A stretch of 64,000 bases of DNA from Tardiphaga sp. vice304 (GCF_007018905.1 NZ_CP041402.1:4204001-4268000); one strand, 5' to 3'; positions 1-11,401 are shown, numbered from the stretch's first letter. Made by a program: numbers and translations. The notes: a model not told the origin generated them from the sequence alone.

Positions 1-447
1 CTCGAGATAAAGCGGATCTCGACCCACATCTCAAACCTATGCTCATTGATCGAGGCTGCAAAACCGCTCGCAAAAAATGAAACGGCTAATGTTTATCAAT
101 CGCTGATAACGCAACTGCGGGATTTACTAAAAAAATCGCGCATCTTCAATATTTACATGTTTGAAAAACTGACGCTTCAGATAGATCGCATGTCGGCGGA
201 TAAGCTGCAGGACCTGTTCGCATTGTTGCCACTGATTACTGAATTAGAAAATCATCAGTCTCGAGCTAGCGAGAAACTCCGATTGCACGATGAAGAAAAA
301 CGTGAAGCAGATCATCCCGAAGAGTCACAGAACCTAAAATCTATACGCGAAGCTATTGCGAAACTGGCTGCCGGGCAAACGGAGCGGGATAGAGAAAGGC
401 GGTCGCGGCGACAATCTGGAGCCGGCCCACGCGAACGGCCTGAGTAA
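1..447 (+). CDS. Unrecognised protein, 5' end outside window
   Basis: The frame is open from base 1 with no stop upstream, so the gene very likely begins before the window; the first in-window initiator candidate is a TTG at 46. The visible 148 codons end at TAA 445-447. The protein is hydrophilic, and its C-terminal 50 residues are rich in Glu, Lys and Arg and probably helical or disordered (an acidic-basic stretch, then RERRSRRQ). There is no membrane segment and no motif I recognise. It converges on the minus-strand glycosyltransferase that ends at 652, with about 200 bases between them in which I see nothing. It could be the tail of a glycosyltransferase or methyltransferase of the surface locus, but nothing in the visible part proves it. 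Confidence 0.5.
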   Translation, partial: LEIKRISTHISNLCSLIEAAKPLAKNETANVYQSLITQLRDLLKKSRIFNIYMFEKLTLQIDRMSADKLQDLFALLPLITELENHQSRASEKLRLHDEEKREADHPEESQNLKSIREAIAKLAAGQTERDRERRSRRQSGAGPRERPE

Positions 448-651
448 GCAATAAGTCGCGGGGGGATCAAGCTCGCTGCCGATGAACTGAACTTTGTAAT
501 ACTTATGACATCAAAGGCTACGTTTTCCGGTTGAGCGATACCTGACAGTTCGCCATAATTGATCCAGTTTCGCGGCCTCATATCAACTTCGTTGTATTTT
601 TTACGCTAATTCTCCATTTTGTGTCGTGTAGCCTTGATAGCTGCGATTCAC

Positions 652-1962
652 CTATGGCTTAAAAGACCGCTCTAAGAGCTTCAGCGCACGTCGTATTACG
701 CGCAGAGTACGAGGACGGTGATGCATCGCAGTTGAAACCTTCGTTACGAGCTGCCAGCTCGGTGAAGCAGTCAGTGAAGAATGCCGCGCAAACAGTTCAG
801 CCAGGGTCGTCTCGTATCTAAGAACCATCTCGTCAAAGCCAGCATCGCGAGATTGTAACTGTTTACGAAGAGCTGCGACCGACTCTTCGCAAGTTGCGAG
901 TGAAGCCTTAAGATTTGAAAAAGCTTTATCGTTAGTTGTCTTTGCGACAGCGAGGCTCTCGGTCAAATACTCGATTCTTTGGATGTTGAACGGATCCAAC
1001 GTGCCTGCAAGGGTTTGAAATAGGCGAAAATCCTCCGGCTGCCGCGCGGCGTCATAAAAATAATCCAGCGCGAATTGCTGATATTCGACCCGGGAACTTT
1101 TGCTCGCGAAAAGGGCTAGGCAATGCGCAACTTCATCATCAGATGCCGGAAGGTCAGCAGAGACCTCGCCAATGATATCTCGGAATTGGCTTGCGTTGAG
1201 GTGACAGAATTGCTTCAAAATCTTTGAAAGTTCAAACGAGCTTCTTAGTTTTGTGTCCTGCCGTGGTGCGCTCATATTTGCTTGACGGTCTCGTATTCGA
1301 AATGCAGTAATTTCGTCCGGAAGTAAATGAATGTTATGCCCGGCTATGAGCATCCGGATCCACATGTCAAAATCTTGCAAATTTGTGAACCGGGGATCAT
1401 AGGCTCCAACATCTTCATAAGCTTCGCGGCGTACCATTGCGGTCGGGGCGCAGAGGCAATTTCCGCCCAGTAAAAACTGTCTAAGCCAGGTAGTGCGCGA
1501 GAAGTCTGGAAAACTCAGAGGCAAGTTAAAGTCGTTGTAAGTGGCAGTGGGTTCGTTGGCCTCGCCGACCGGATACGGAAGGCCAAATACAAGTGAAACA
1601 TTTGGATTCGCGTCAAGAAAAGTTACCTGTTTTTTTAGCCTATCTGGCAGAGCCCAATCATCTGAATTAAGGATGGCGAGATACCGGCCGCGTGCCCGCG
1701 CGACTGTGAGGTTCATAGCTGTTGAAATGCCGTGATTGAACGGAAGCGCCTCGATGTGAATGCGCGGATCTGTGAAGCTACGAAGTATACTGAGAGTGTC
1801 ATCCGTCGAGCCGTCATCCGTCACGACAATTTCGAAATCCTGGAACGATTGTTCCAGGACACTCTCTATAGTCTGTCTGACGTAAGAGGCATGATTGTAT
1901 GACTTGATCAAAATCGAAACGACAGGTTCTCTATGAGGGTCGTTAGCGGAAAAATGTGTCAT
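652..1962 (-). CDS. Family 2 glycosyltransferase with C-terminal helical extension
   Basis: Cytoplasmic GT-A fold sugar transferase. The N-terminal domain (about residues 13-230) opens with VSILIKSYNH at 15-24, has the nucleotide-binding DDGS at 49-52 and NSDDW at 99-103 (the DxD-like metal site region), and a later LQDFDMW acceptor-side motif typical of GT2. Residues about 330-410 look coiled-coil, and the C-terminus is basic (HHRPRTLRVIRRALK), suggesting peripheral membrane contact. Its ATG overlaps the stop of the acyltransferase upstream (shared base 1962), so it is the last gene of a four-gene operon making and probably transferring a 3-acylamino-3,6-dideoxyhexose. Donor and acceptor cannot be read from sequence. 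Confidence 0.85.
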   Translation of the reverse strand: MTHFSANDPHREPVVSILIKSYNHASYVRQTIESVLEQSFQDFEIVVTDDGSTDDTLSILRSFTDPRIHIEALPFNHGISTAMNLTVARARGRYLAILNSDDWALPDRLKKQVTFLDANPNVSLVFGLPYPVGEANEPTATYNDFNLPLSFPDFSRTTWLRQFLLGGNCLCAPTAMVRREAYEDVGAYDPRFTNLQDFDMWIRMLIAGHNIHLLPDEITAFRIRDRQANMSAPRQDTKLRSSFELSKILKQFCHLNASQFRDIIGEVSADLPASDDEVAHCLALFASKSSRVEYQQFALDYFYDAARQPEDFRLFQTLAGTLDPFNIQRIEYLTESLAVAKTTNDKAFSNLKASLATCEESVAALRKQLQSRDAGFDEMVLRYETTLAELFARHSSLTASPSWQLVTKVSTAMHHRPRTLRVIRRALKLLERSFKP

Positions 1963-2618
1963 TATGTCACCCTCTGGCCCCGGTAGCCCGCAATGCCGCG
2001 GCTAACGACCCTCGCAGGATTGCCGAAAGCTAGACACTCGTCAGGCACGTCGCGCGTAACGACCGAGCCTGCACCCACCACAGAATTTTCCCCTAAGGTT
2101 ACCGAAGGTAGAAGCGTCGCTCCAGCTCCGACAACGGCGCCTTTTCCAATGGTGACTTGGCCAGCGATCGTAACTCCCGGCCCGATTGAAGCAAAAGAGC
2201 CGATCTTGGCGTGGTGACCTATACTGGCACTGCGATTGATAAACACGAACGACCCGAACACGCTTCCGCCGCCTAAGGTACATCCCGCATTGATATAACA
2301 TCCCTGACCGAACTCTGAGATACGCGGTATCGCTACGCTTGGGTCTATGAGGTTGTACGGAGTTCTCAGGCCGTAAATCGAAGCCTCTCGTGCAGCGGAT
2401 TGTCTGTATCCCGGCGTAAAGATGGGAACGATAAACGGAACATCTAGCATCTCGCGTGTAATGTCTTCCGGAAGTACAACTTTCGCCGCATCGAACATGA
2501 AGCTGACGCTCGGCATGTTCCGTATTCCGGCTTCAATGCTCAGCCCTGCGCGAAACGCACTCTCCGCCACGTCGATTAGAATTGGAGATCCTACGCCGAA
2601 CAAAATAAGGCGGGTCAT
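1962..2618 (-). CDS. PglD/NeuD-type sugar O/N-acyltransferase (left-handed beta helix)
   Basis: Acyl-CoA-dependent transferase of the PglD/NeuD family, 218 residues, the usual length. A small N-terminal Rossmann-like nucleotide-sugar-binding domain (LILFGVGSPILID near residue 4) is followed from about residue 105 by hexapeptide repeats of the [LIV]GxxxxI type, as in IGSFASIGPGVTIAGQVTIG, and the usual C-terminal FGNPARVV cap. His in the ASIGHHAKIG stretch is the likely catalytic base by family analogy. It overlaps the aminotransferase by 4 bases (ATGA type). In this operon the expected job is acetylation of the 3-amino group installed by the aminotransferase (role equivalent to FdtC/QdtC), though those enzymes usually lack the N-terminal domain. 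Confidence 0.8.
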   Translation of the reverse strand: MTRLILFGVGSPILIDVAESAFRAGLSIEAGIRNMPSVSFMFDAAKVVLPEDITREMLDVPFIVPIFTPGYRQSAAREASIYGLRTPYNLIDPSVAIPRISEFGQGCYINAGCTLGGGSVFGSFVFINRSASIGHHAKIGSFASIGPGVTIAGQVTIGKGAVVGAGATLLPSVTLGENSVVGAGSVVTRDVPDECLAFGNPARVVSRGIAGYRGQRVT

Positions 2619-3715
2619 TTTCTCAAATACTCTAAGACAACGTCGGCAATGCGATCGACAGAGTCCATAGCAATCTCTGGCTGTATCGGGAGGCTAAGTA
2701 ATGTTCTTGACAGCTTCTCCGTGACAGGAAGGTGCCGTGTCGGCCCCGTCGCAAAGACAGGATGCTTGTGTACCGCTGGAGCATAGTGGACGGAAGTATC
2801 AATCTGATTCTGAGCAAGATGCTGCATGAGCGCGTCACGATTGTCGTGCCGGACAGCAAACTGATGGTAAATTGATCCAGAGTTGTCCGGGGGAAGGCCT
2901 ATCGCGTGGCCTCGTAGGAGAGTTCTATAGCGATCGGCGACCGTGCGGCGGTCTATGTTGCCGTCGTCCAGGTGAAGGAGAAGAACTTCGAGAATCGCGG
3001 CCTGGATTTCGTCAAGTCGGGAATTGAAGCCGATAGCGGTGCTAACCCGGTCGCGACCGTCGAATCCATAATTTCTGAGACGGCGCAAACGCTTCGTCAA
3101 GTCCGGGTCATTCGTCAAGACGGCACCGCCGTCACCCATGGCGCCCAAATTCTTTGTTGGATAGAAGGAGTAGGCAGCGGCGTTCCCGAAAGTACCGAGG
3201 TTCTTGCCATCAAGCTTGGCGCCGTGCGCCTGAGCGCAGTCCTCTATAACCGCAAGGCCATTGCCACTTGCGATTTCCATTATAGCATTCATATCGCATG
3301 GATGGCCAAACAGATGCACCGGCAGAATTGCAGCGGTGCGACTATTGATTCCCGCTCGAATTGCATCGGGATCGATACAATACGTGGCCAAATTAACATC
3401 CACAAAATGCGGCGTTGCACCACAATGTAATATCGCTAAAGCAGTGCCAGAGAATGTAAGCGCGGTCGTGATCACTTCATCCCCTCGGCCTATACCAAGA
3501 GCTCGCATCGATAGAGCCAGCGCATCCGTTCCGGACGCGACAGTGACGCAGTCAGAGCACCCTACGTACTTCGAAAACGCCGTTTCGAAAGAACTTACAG
3601 CGGAGCCCAATACGTATTGGTCGCTTCCAATGACGTTGGACACTGCAGCATCAATTTCCTGGCGAAAGCGGTTGATGCGGCGTGAGGGCGCAGCTTGCGG
3701 AATCTTGATTTGCAT
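2615..3715 (-). CDS. DegT/DnrJ/EryC1/StrS sugar aminotransferase
   Basis: PLP-dependent aminotransferase acting on a keto-sugar nucleotide, 366 residues, full length. The PLP Schiff-base lysine is K188 in SFYPTKNLGAMGDGG; other family marks are SGTDALALSMRAL at 61-73, VIEDCAQAHGA at 157-167 and LRNYGFDGR. It lies 2 bases after a 3,4-ketoisomerase-like gene and overlaps the acyltransferase by 4 bases, so the best reading is the C3 aminotransferase of a dTDP-3-amino-3,6-dideoxyhexose pathway (FdtB/QdtB type), with RfbA and RfbB encoded about 33 kb downstream supplying dTDP-4-keto-6-deoxyglucose. C4 transamination cannot be excluded from sequence alone. Confidence 0.88.
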   Translation of the reverse strand: MQIKIPQAAPSRRINRFRQEIDAAVSNVIGSDQYVLGSAVSSFETAFSKYVGCSDCVTVASGTDALALSMRALGIGRGDEVITTALTFSGTALAILHCGATPHFVDVNLATYCIDPDAIRAGINSRTAAILPVHLFGHPCDMNAIMEIASGNGLAVIEDCAQAHGAKLDGKNLGTFGNAAAYSFYPTKNLGAMGDGGAVLTNDPDLTKRLRRLRNYGFDGRDRVSTAIGFNSRLDEIQAAILEVLLLHLDDGNIDRRTVADRYRTLLRGHAIGLPPDNSGSIYHQFAVRHDNRDALMQHLAQNQIDTSVHYAPAVHKHPVFATGPTRHLPVTEKLSRTLLSLPIQPEIAMDSVDRIADVVLEYLRK

Positions 3716-3717
3716 CT

Positions 3718-4164
3718 TTAAGCTAGCAAACTGGGCTGTGGAGAGTCGAATTTCATCGTATCATTGTACAGTTCCGACGCACACACGAGAACAATCGTGT
3801 TCGGTTCGAATTCGCTAAGTTGGATAAACACACCCCTCTTAATCCAAAGCCCGTGAGCATCAGCTCGCAATCGAATGCTGGAACGCTTGGAACCGTTATC
3901 AACCTCGATCAAAACTGAGCCTGTTTGCGCTACTACGAACTCGTCGCAGGAGTTAGCATGTCCAGACCGCATCACGTTTGCCCCAGTAACCTTCAGAAAA
4001 AAAACTCGCTTAGGCGCGAACGGAAGACTGTCTGGTTCCTCCAACGCGAGTAAGGTTGCTCCGTTACTTTCGTTGAATTGTAAATCTAGCAGTTCAACTC
4101 CGTTTATCAGATGCGCCACTGAAGTGTTCCTATTTGCAGTTTTTGATTTCGTTGCACGGCACAA
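3718..4164 (-). CDS. FdtA/QdtA (WxcM-like) sugar 3,4-ketoisomerase family cupin
   Basis: A 148-residue single-domain cupin that matches the dTDP-6-deoxyhexulose 3,4-ketoisomerase family in length and pattern: an ALEEPDSLPFAPKRVFFL segment, the core GHAN...DEFVVAQTGSVLIEVDNG, and a WIKRGVFIQLSEF turn. Family members carry RGxHAH at the core and the second His is regarded as catalytic; here the motif reads RSGHAN, so that His is Asn. First gene of the operon with aminotransferase, acyltransferase and glycosyltransferase, which supports the pathway assignment. The changed residue leaves activity in doubt. The start ATG at 4164 gives a few extra N-terminal residues; a later start is possible. Confidence 0.7.
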   Translation of the reverse strand: MCRATKSKTANRNTSVAHLINGVELLDLQFNESNGATLLALEEPDSLPFAPKRVFFLKVTGANVMRSGHANSCDEFVVAQTGSVLIEVDNGSKRSSIRLRADAHGLWIKRGVFIQLSEFEPNTIVLVCASELYNDTMKFDSPQPSLLA

Positions 4165-4238
4165 CTTCTAGCACTGCTATAAAGGGGCGGTATTTGTCGA
4201 CTTGTAATTTAAAATGCACGCCGGCTTTAGACTTACTG

Positions 4239-4839
4239 TAACAGTTCGCTGAAAAAATCCCGAAATCGATCTATTTTCCTATTTATTTGGCAGGCTGGAT
4301 GGTGGTGTAGTTAGGTGATAGGCGTCGCGCGGTGTCGCTTGGACGGCGACTGAGCTATGCGGGGAGCAGTTTTGAAATGCGAATTAGATTGTAAGCGATC
4401 AGGTTGAGCATGAAGTCGGCAGCGACGCCGCCGATACCGCGGTGCTTGGTCTCGCGCATCGTGCCGTGTTGCTTACCCCATCCGAAGACGCATTCGATCA
4501 TCGCGCGCTGTGTCTGTGACATGCCATAGCCGGGGTAGCGGGCGGTTCGCTCATCGAAGGCGCTACGACGGCTCCGGCCGGTCTTGCCGATTGCATTGTT
4601 CTGCGTCACATGAGGCGTCACCTCGACGGCGCGCAGATTGGCGACATGATCCGCGGTGTCATAGGCGTTGTCCGCGCCGAGGGTGATGCGGCGGCCGGCC
4701 TGCTTGGCCCTGGCCATGAGAATCTTCTCCACGGCGCGCCTATCCTCGAATGCTCCGCGCATGCTGCACTCCACAGAATCACTTTTAAATTTAATTAGCA
4801 TATCAGCGCCGCTGCGACGAGTTTTTCAACAGACTGCTA
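4239..4839. mobile_element. Internally deleted IS5-type insertion sequence, both ends kept
   Basis: The bases TAACAGTTCGCTGAAAAAA at 4239-4257 and GTTTTTCAACAGACTGCTA at 4821-4839 form an imperfect inverted repeat (about 14 of 19 positions match). Between them lies only the C-terminal third of a transposase on the minus strand (4355-4801). A TAA trinucleotide is present at both outer edges, which fits the short TNA-type target duplication of some IS5 subgroups but is too short to prove it. The element would be about 600 bp, against about 1.0-1.6 kb for complete relatives. It cannot move by itself. Confidence 0.55.
4355..4801 (-). pseudogene. IS5-family transposase, C-terminal fragment
   Basis: 148 codons that carry only the end of a DDE transposase: an ITLGADNAYD block containing the second catalytic Asp region, VTPHVTQNN, then the conserved RTARYPGYGMSQ and IECVFGWGKQHGTMRETKHR stretch holding the final Glu, and a YNLIRISKLL tail. 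The N-terminal half with the first Asp is missing and the reading frame opens abruptly (MLIKFKSDSVEC...), so an internal deletion has joined the left end to the middle of the gene. Non-functional. Confidence 0.8.
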
Positions 4840-4878
4840 AAGATCAACGCTCGACGAACTATGCAATTTTTCTTCGAC

Positions 4879-5115
4879 TTAGGGAGCTGGCTTGCTCAGG
4901 CGGACCCCTGCGCCACCACCATTCTCATCAATGAACTGAACGCCGGCTTTTTCTAAGGCTGCCTGCACCACGGCGAGAGTCGCGCGACGTGGCTGCTGAT
5001 TTTGGCCCTCAAGCTGCCGGATCGTAACAACGCCAACGCCGGCTGCTGCAGCCAGAACCTGTTGGCTCCAGTCAAGTAAACCTCGAGCTGCTCTACACTG
5101 TGCTGGGCTGATCAT
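4879..5115 (-). CDS. Small XRE-family DNA-binding regulator
   Basis: 78 residues, essentially one lambda-repressor-like helix-turn-helix: QCRAARGLLDWSQQVLAAAAGVG, then VTIRQLEGQ as the recognition helix. The short C-terminal tail (VQFIDENGGGAGVRL) is characteristic of many rhizobial one-domain XRE proteins. It is divergent from the YqaJ exonuclease gene, with 104 bases between the start codons containing a good promoter and a TGTC/GACA palindrome, so it is probably the repressor of the recombination genes and of itself. Remnant-prophage or integrated-element regulator is the most likely origin. Confidence 0.85.
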   Translation of the reverse strand: MISPAQCRAARGLLDWSQQVLAAAAGVGVVTIRQLEGQNQQPRRATLAVVQAALEKAGVQFIDENGGGAGVRLSKPAP

Positions 5116-5153
5116 TGCGACTCACTATTTTGCACGAATATGTCGGAAAAAGA

Positions 5154-5202
5154 TTGACCTGTCGAAAATGATCATTATAGTCGTAAGTGTCGTTTTTAGA
5201 CA
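5154..5202 (+). promoter_or_regulatory. Candidate promoter and operator for the yqaJ-erf genes
   Basis: TTGACC at 5154-5159 and TATAGT at 5176-5181 are separated by 16 bases, a good sigma-70 type pair pointing at the YqaJ gene. Just downstream, TGTCGTTTTTAGACA at 5188-5202 is a TGTC-N7-GACA palindrome, and TGTCGGAAAA (from 5141) and TGTCGAAAAT (from 5159) repeat the half site. Placement over and just after the promoter suits repression by the divergent XRE protein. Seen by eye only. Confidence 0.5.
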
Positions 5203-5219
5203 TTTGTGGAGATTTTGAG

Positions 5220-6026
5220 ATGAAGCCTGTTTCGCGACGAGGATTTATTGGCGGCTCTGACGCCCGAACCATCATGGGTGATGACCAGGCTAAGCTGCTT
5301 CTACTTTGGCAGGAAAAGCGCGGCCAGCGGCCGGCGGATGATCTTTCTGGGAACCTAATCGTCCAGCTGGGAACCGTCACCGAGGACCTCAATCGACGCT
5401 GGTTCGAGCGGAACACCGGTCACAATGTGAAAGATATGCAGCGGCGGGTCGCTCATCCCGTTCTGAAGTGGATGGCAGCGACCCTGGATGGCATGGTCGA
5501 ACAGACCGGCGCGGTGTTCGAAGCCAAGTTCATGCTGCCCTGGACGTTCTCGGAGGAAGCAGCGGCCGATAAACATATGGCGCAGCTGCAGCACAATATG
5601 TGGGTGACCAATGCTCGGTCATCCGTGCTGTCGATCATCACCGGCGGCGGCAAATGGGTCGAGATGACGATCCTTGCAGACCCGCTATATCAGCACCTCC
5701 TGCTGACCGCGGAGAAGAAGTTCTGGCAGTGCGTCCAGAGCGGCGAGACGCCTCGCCTTTTTGGGGTTGAGACCCCTCGCCCGCGGCTGGAAGCGGTCCG
5801 GGTCGTCGATATGAGTGCCTCCAATAGTTGGGCTGAGTTTGCCAGCGTGTACCGGCGGACCCGTCCGGCCTTTCAGGAACATGAAGGCGCCAAAGCGGAC
5901 CTCAAGAAGCTGGTGCCGGAGGACGCCAAGGAGGCGATTGGCCACGGCATTCGGGCCAAAAGGTCCAAGACCGGCGCAGTCAGCTTCGAACTGATGGATA
6001 TGGAGGCAGCAGATGCACAGCTCTAG
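5220..6026 (+). CDS. YqaJ-family (lambda Exo-like) recombinase exonuclease
   Basis: Phage-type double-strand DNA exonuclease that would make single-strand ends for the annealase encoded next. It opens with the family motif [15 protein letters not shown]; the PD-(D/E)XK core is visible as LDG in [10 protein letters not shown] followed by FEAKF (E-x-K), with the later [10 protein letters not shown] helix supplying the conserved Gln. I chose ATG 5220 because GTGGAG at 5206-5211 sits at good spacing; an in-frame GTG at 5187 would add 11 residues. The 3' end overlaps the ERF gene by 14 bases, so the two are translationally linked. Exonuclease plus annealase is a typical phage recombination pair. 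Confidence 0.85.
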   Translation: MKPVSRRGFIGGSDARTIMGDDQAKLLLLWQEKRGQRPADDLSGNLIVQLGTVTEDLNRRWFERNTGHNVKDMQRRVAHPVLKWMAATLDGMVEQTGAVFEAKFMLPWTFSEEAAADKHMAQLQHNMWVTNARSSVLSIITGGGKWVEMTILADPLYQHLLLTAEKKFWQCVQSGETPRLFGVETPRPRLEAVRVVDMSASNSWAEFASVYRRTRPAFQEHEGAKADLKKLVPEDAKEAIGHGIRAKRSKTGAVSFELMDMEAADAQL

Positions 6027-6830
6027 TGACACGATCGGCGCCATCGCCTCTGCGCTCGCGAAGGCCCAAGGTGAGCTTAGCAACCCTGAAAAGGGCCTCA
6101 CAGGCACCATCCGCTCCCCGTTTCCGCAAGGTGCCGATCGCACCTTCCGCTACGCCTCGCTCGCCAGCGGGCTGGATATTGTCCGCAAGAGCCTCGGTCA
6201 GCAAGAAATTGCGACGATCCAGACGACGGCGATCGATCAGGACAGCGGGCAGATCCGGCTGACGACGCTGTTGGCGCATGCTTCCGGCGAGTGGATCTCG
6301 TCGATCTGGCCCGTCTGTTCCGTCAGCGAGACGGCTGCACCCCACCGGATGGGAGCTGCCCTCACCTACGCCCGGCGATATGCACTGTTTGCCCTAGTCG
6401 GCATTGCTGGCGAGGATGACCTCGATGCGCCGGACATCTTGAACGACACGCCACCGGCTGAGCATACCAAGCAGCCGGAGCCGCCCAGGAAAGCGGGCAA
6501 AGGCACCGTACACCGGCCACCGGTGTTGGATCAGGCGACGTCAGGGGAGCTTCGAGACCAGCTTCTGGCCGAGATCCGTGCGTTGACAGACGGCGAGGAC
6601 CTAGCTCTTTGGGCACATCGACGTCTGCCGGCAAAGAACACCTTGATTGAAGCCGATGCTCGTCTCGTAGAGGCAGCCTATCAATCGATCCTCGTTGACA
6701 GCCAGCAAGGCTACCTGCAAGGGCCGGAGCCGACCGGGCCGGCGATTAATGTCGATCCCGCGCCTCCTGTCGCAAGCTCTTTCCACGACGGATTGACCAG
6801 CGCAACCGCCGTCGAGCCAAATCCACCCCA

Positions 6831-6837
6831 CGACCAG
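6831..6837. repeat. Target site duplication, left copy (CGACCAG)
   Basis: CGACCAG directly before the left end TGTAGCGCG of the IS21 element; the same 7 bases follow the right end at 9481-9487. The length is within the 4-8 bp usual for IS21. Confidence 0.85.
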
Positions 6838-6882
6838 TGTAGCGCGACAATCAGGATGAGAATCCCGCGACAATCAGGATGA

Positions 6883-9341
<2,459 letters not shown>

Positions 9342-9480
9342 TTGTCGCTCCACGACAATCAACTCCACGACACGCAATTATCACTTGCGTTATCGTCAGG
9401 CCGCGACAATCATCCCCACGCCGCGACCGCTAAATTGCCATCCTGATTGTCGCGCTTCCCATCCAGATTGACGCGCTACA

Positions 9481-9487
9481 CGACCAG
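9481..9487. repeat. Target site duplication, right copy (CGACCAG)
   Basis: CGACCAG directly after the right end GCGCTACA of the IS21 element, identical to 6831-6837. The interrupted gene resumes in frame at 9488. Confidence 0.85.
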
Positions 9488-9886
9488 ACTGTCACCCCGA
9501 TCACCAAACCGGTCCGGCGACGCAACAAGGCGCATCTAGCTTTTGTGGCGCAACAGCCCTGCCTAATCTGCGAGCGGCTGTCTTGCGATGCCCACCATCT
9601 GAAGTTTGCCCAGCCCAACACGCTCGGGCGCAAGGTCAGTGACGAGTTCACGGTGCCGCTATGTCGTGACCACCATCACGATCTGCATCGGCAAGGCAAC
9701 GAGATGGCGTGGTGGGCCAATATGCATGTCACCCCGACCGACGTCGCACGTCAGCTTTGGCAATCAAGCCCGATTCACGAGATCCGACCGGCTTCACACC
9801 GTCGCGATCCCGCCAGATCGACGCACTCTACCAATCTCCCCATCGAGAATTCAACGAACATCATAAAACCGATTGCGAGTTTCTGA

Positions 9887-10483
9887 TGAAAGCATTTCCT
9901 TCCAACGAACCCCAGCTCATCTGCCCGAAAGGCAAGACGACTATTAAACTCACAGAATCACTGGCCGCACCGCTGATTGCCAAAACCCGGAAAAAATTTC
10001 GCAGCAGCTCGCGGATAAAAGTCGGAGCTCGCCAAGCGCGAGGTCACGCTTCGCAAGACACAGGTTACGCTCAAGAAGGGTCGCGATGCCATGAATGAAG
10101 AAGTCGCCGCCAAGCTAGAGGTTAAAAGGGGGATCGATCGCGCAGGTGGAGGCCAGGAGACCGCGCGCCAGCAGGAAGGCCAAAATGCAGCCCAGCGTGG
10201 TGCTGGGCACAATGTACGCGCAAAGACGGCGACGGTTTGGACAATCAAGCGTCACCCATATGACGAAGCCGGCTGGGCCATCCCGCGGGCAACAAGATGG
10301 ACGGTGGGCCAGTCCTCGCGTCAGTCCAACCGATCGGCCGGGGGATCTTCGACACCCAACACAATCCAATGTAAAACGACCGTCAAGCTAACAGAATCGT
10401 TGGCCGCGCCTGAGTCGCCAAAACCTGGAACCGTCCGTCCAGTTTAGCGCAACGGCACGCATAACTAACGAAACGGTCTGAAA
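9887..10483. other. 597-base gap with an imperfect direct repeat, no sound gene
   Basis: I see no convincing gene. The region has two related segments: 9934-9990 and 10373-10428, both reading roughly ACGACYRTYAARCTMACAGAATC then TGGCCGC. In one frame each gives KTT(I/V)KLTESLAAP, which may be two degraded copies of the same gene start. A KLTES-type opening occurs in some phage-type tyrosine integrases, which would fit the recombination genes just upstream, but this is a guess. Short open frames across the gap (for example from 9885 or 10091) are basic, low in normal codon bias and not credible. Confidence 0.4.
9934..10428. repeat. Pair of about 56-bp imperfect direct repeats, 440 bp apart
   Basis: The first copy is 9934-9990 and the second 10373-10428. 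Both contain ACAGAATC followed by TGGCCGC and end in CCAAAACC[C/T]GG. The spacing and divergence suggest an old duplication of a gene start or of a recombination site. Function unknown. Confidence 0.5.
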
Positions 10484-11266
10484 ATGAAGTTCGTCAAGAT
10501 AGAGCCGCCCGGAAGCTTCTGTACGTACGAAGCTCTTCGAGACGCGCTCAAAGTGCGCGGAGGGAGCACGTTCCTGGACGTCGGCTGCGGCGCGGGTATG
10601 ATTTCGAAATTGCTTTGCGAAGAAGGCCTGACAGGCGTCGGCATAGACTTCTCCGAACGGGCATTAGCCATCGCGAAAGAGAACCTGGCGACGGAAATCA
10701 GGAGTGGCAAATATCGCCTTCAAGCAGACGACATACACGACCTTCCAGCAGACTTTGCGAAAGTCGACCTGGCTGTAAGTTACATGGTAATGGAACATGT
10801 AGAAGATGACGTGGGGTTCATAAAAGCCATATCTCGGTACGTAAAACCAGGAGGAGTTATCATTCTTGGAGTGCCAGGGCGAAGAGACAAATGGTCGATT
10901 GAAGACGATACGGTAGGTCATCTTCGAAGATACGATCGGGCCGATCTCGATGACGTCATGCGTAAGGCCGGCCTGTTACAACGAGACGTTTGGTCTGTGG
11001 CCGTTCTTGTTGCAAATATCCTCCTTCACATCGGGGCGTGGCTGATCTCAAAGAGTGGTGAAGTTTCTAAGGTGGGCCTGAGCCAACGGGAGCAAACGGA
11101 AACCAGCGGAATTCGAGACATTCCCTGGAAAACAGTTTTCCCGCCCTGGGTAAAGATAATTCTTAATCGAACAACGCTGTGGCCGCTGTTTATCGTTCAG
11201 CGACTTTTCTATCGCACAGGACTTGGAGTAACGATGATGGGGGCGGGTGAATTACCCAGATCGTAA
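10484..11266 (+). CDS. Class I SAM-dependent methyltransferase
   Basis: 260 residues. The SAM-binding motif I is FLDVGCGAGMISKLL near residue 30; the acidic end of strand 2 is VGIDFSERALAIAK, motif II/III follow as KVDLAVSYMVMEHVEDD and VKPGGVIILGVPG. A C-terminal hydrophobic stretch (VAVLVANILLHIGAWLI) suggests membrane association, often seen in polyketide/quinone-like or glycolipid methyltransferases. Base composition is AT-richer than the IS genes before it. Start ATG 10484 lacks a strong Shine-Dalgarno. Substrate unknown; in this setting a sugar or lipid-linked glycan is likely. Confidence 0.8.
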   Translation: MKFVKIEPPGSFCTYEALRDALKVRGGSTFLDVGCGAGMISKLLCEEGLTGVGIDFSERALAIAKENLATEIRSGKYRLQADDIHDLPADFAKVDLAVSYMVMEHVEDDVGFIKAISRYVKPGGVIILGVPGRRDKWSIEDDTVGHLRRYDRADLDDVMRKAGLLQRDVWSVAVLVANILLHIGAWLISKSGEVSKVGLSQREQTETSGIRDIPWKTVFPPWVKIILNRTTLWPLFIVQRLFYRTGLGVTMMGAGELPRS

Positions 11267-11401
11267 CACTCTGAGTCCGCCGACATGAGTTGGAGCGAAT
11301 TCGGTCGTCCGGAGCAAGCTGAAGCAAGAGACACGGATGCGCTGCATCTAAACTGAATGATGAACAAAGCTGCTCAATAGCTCAAAACGCGACAGGTCCG
11401 G

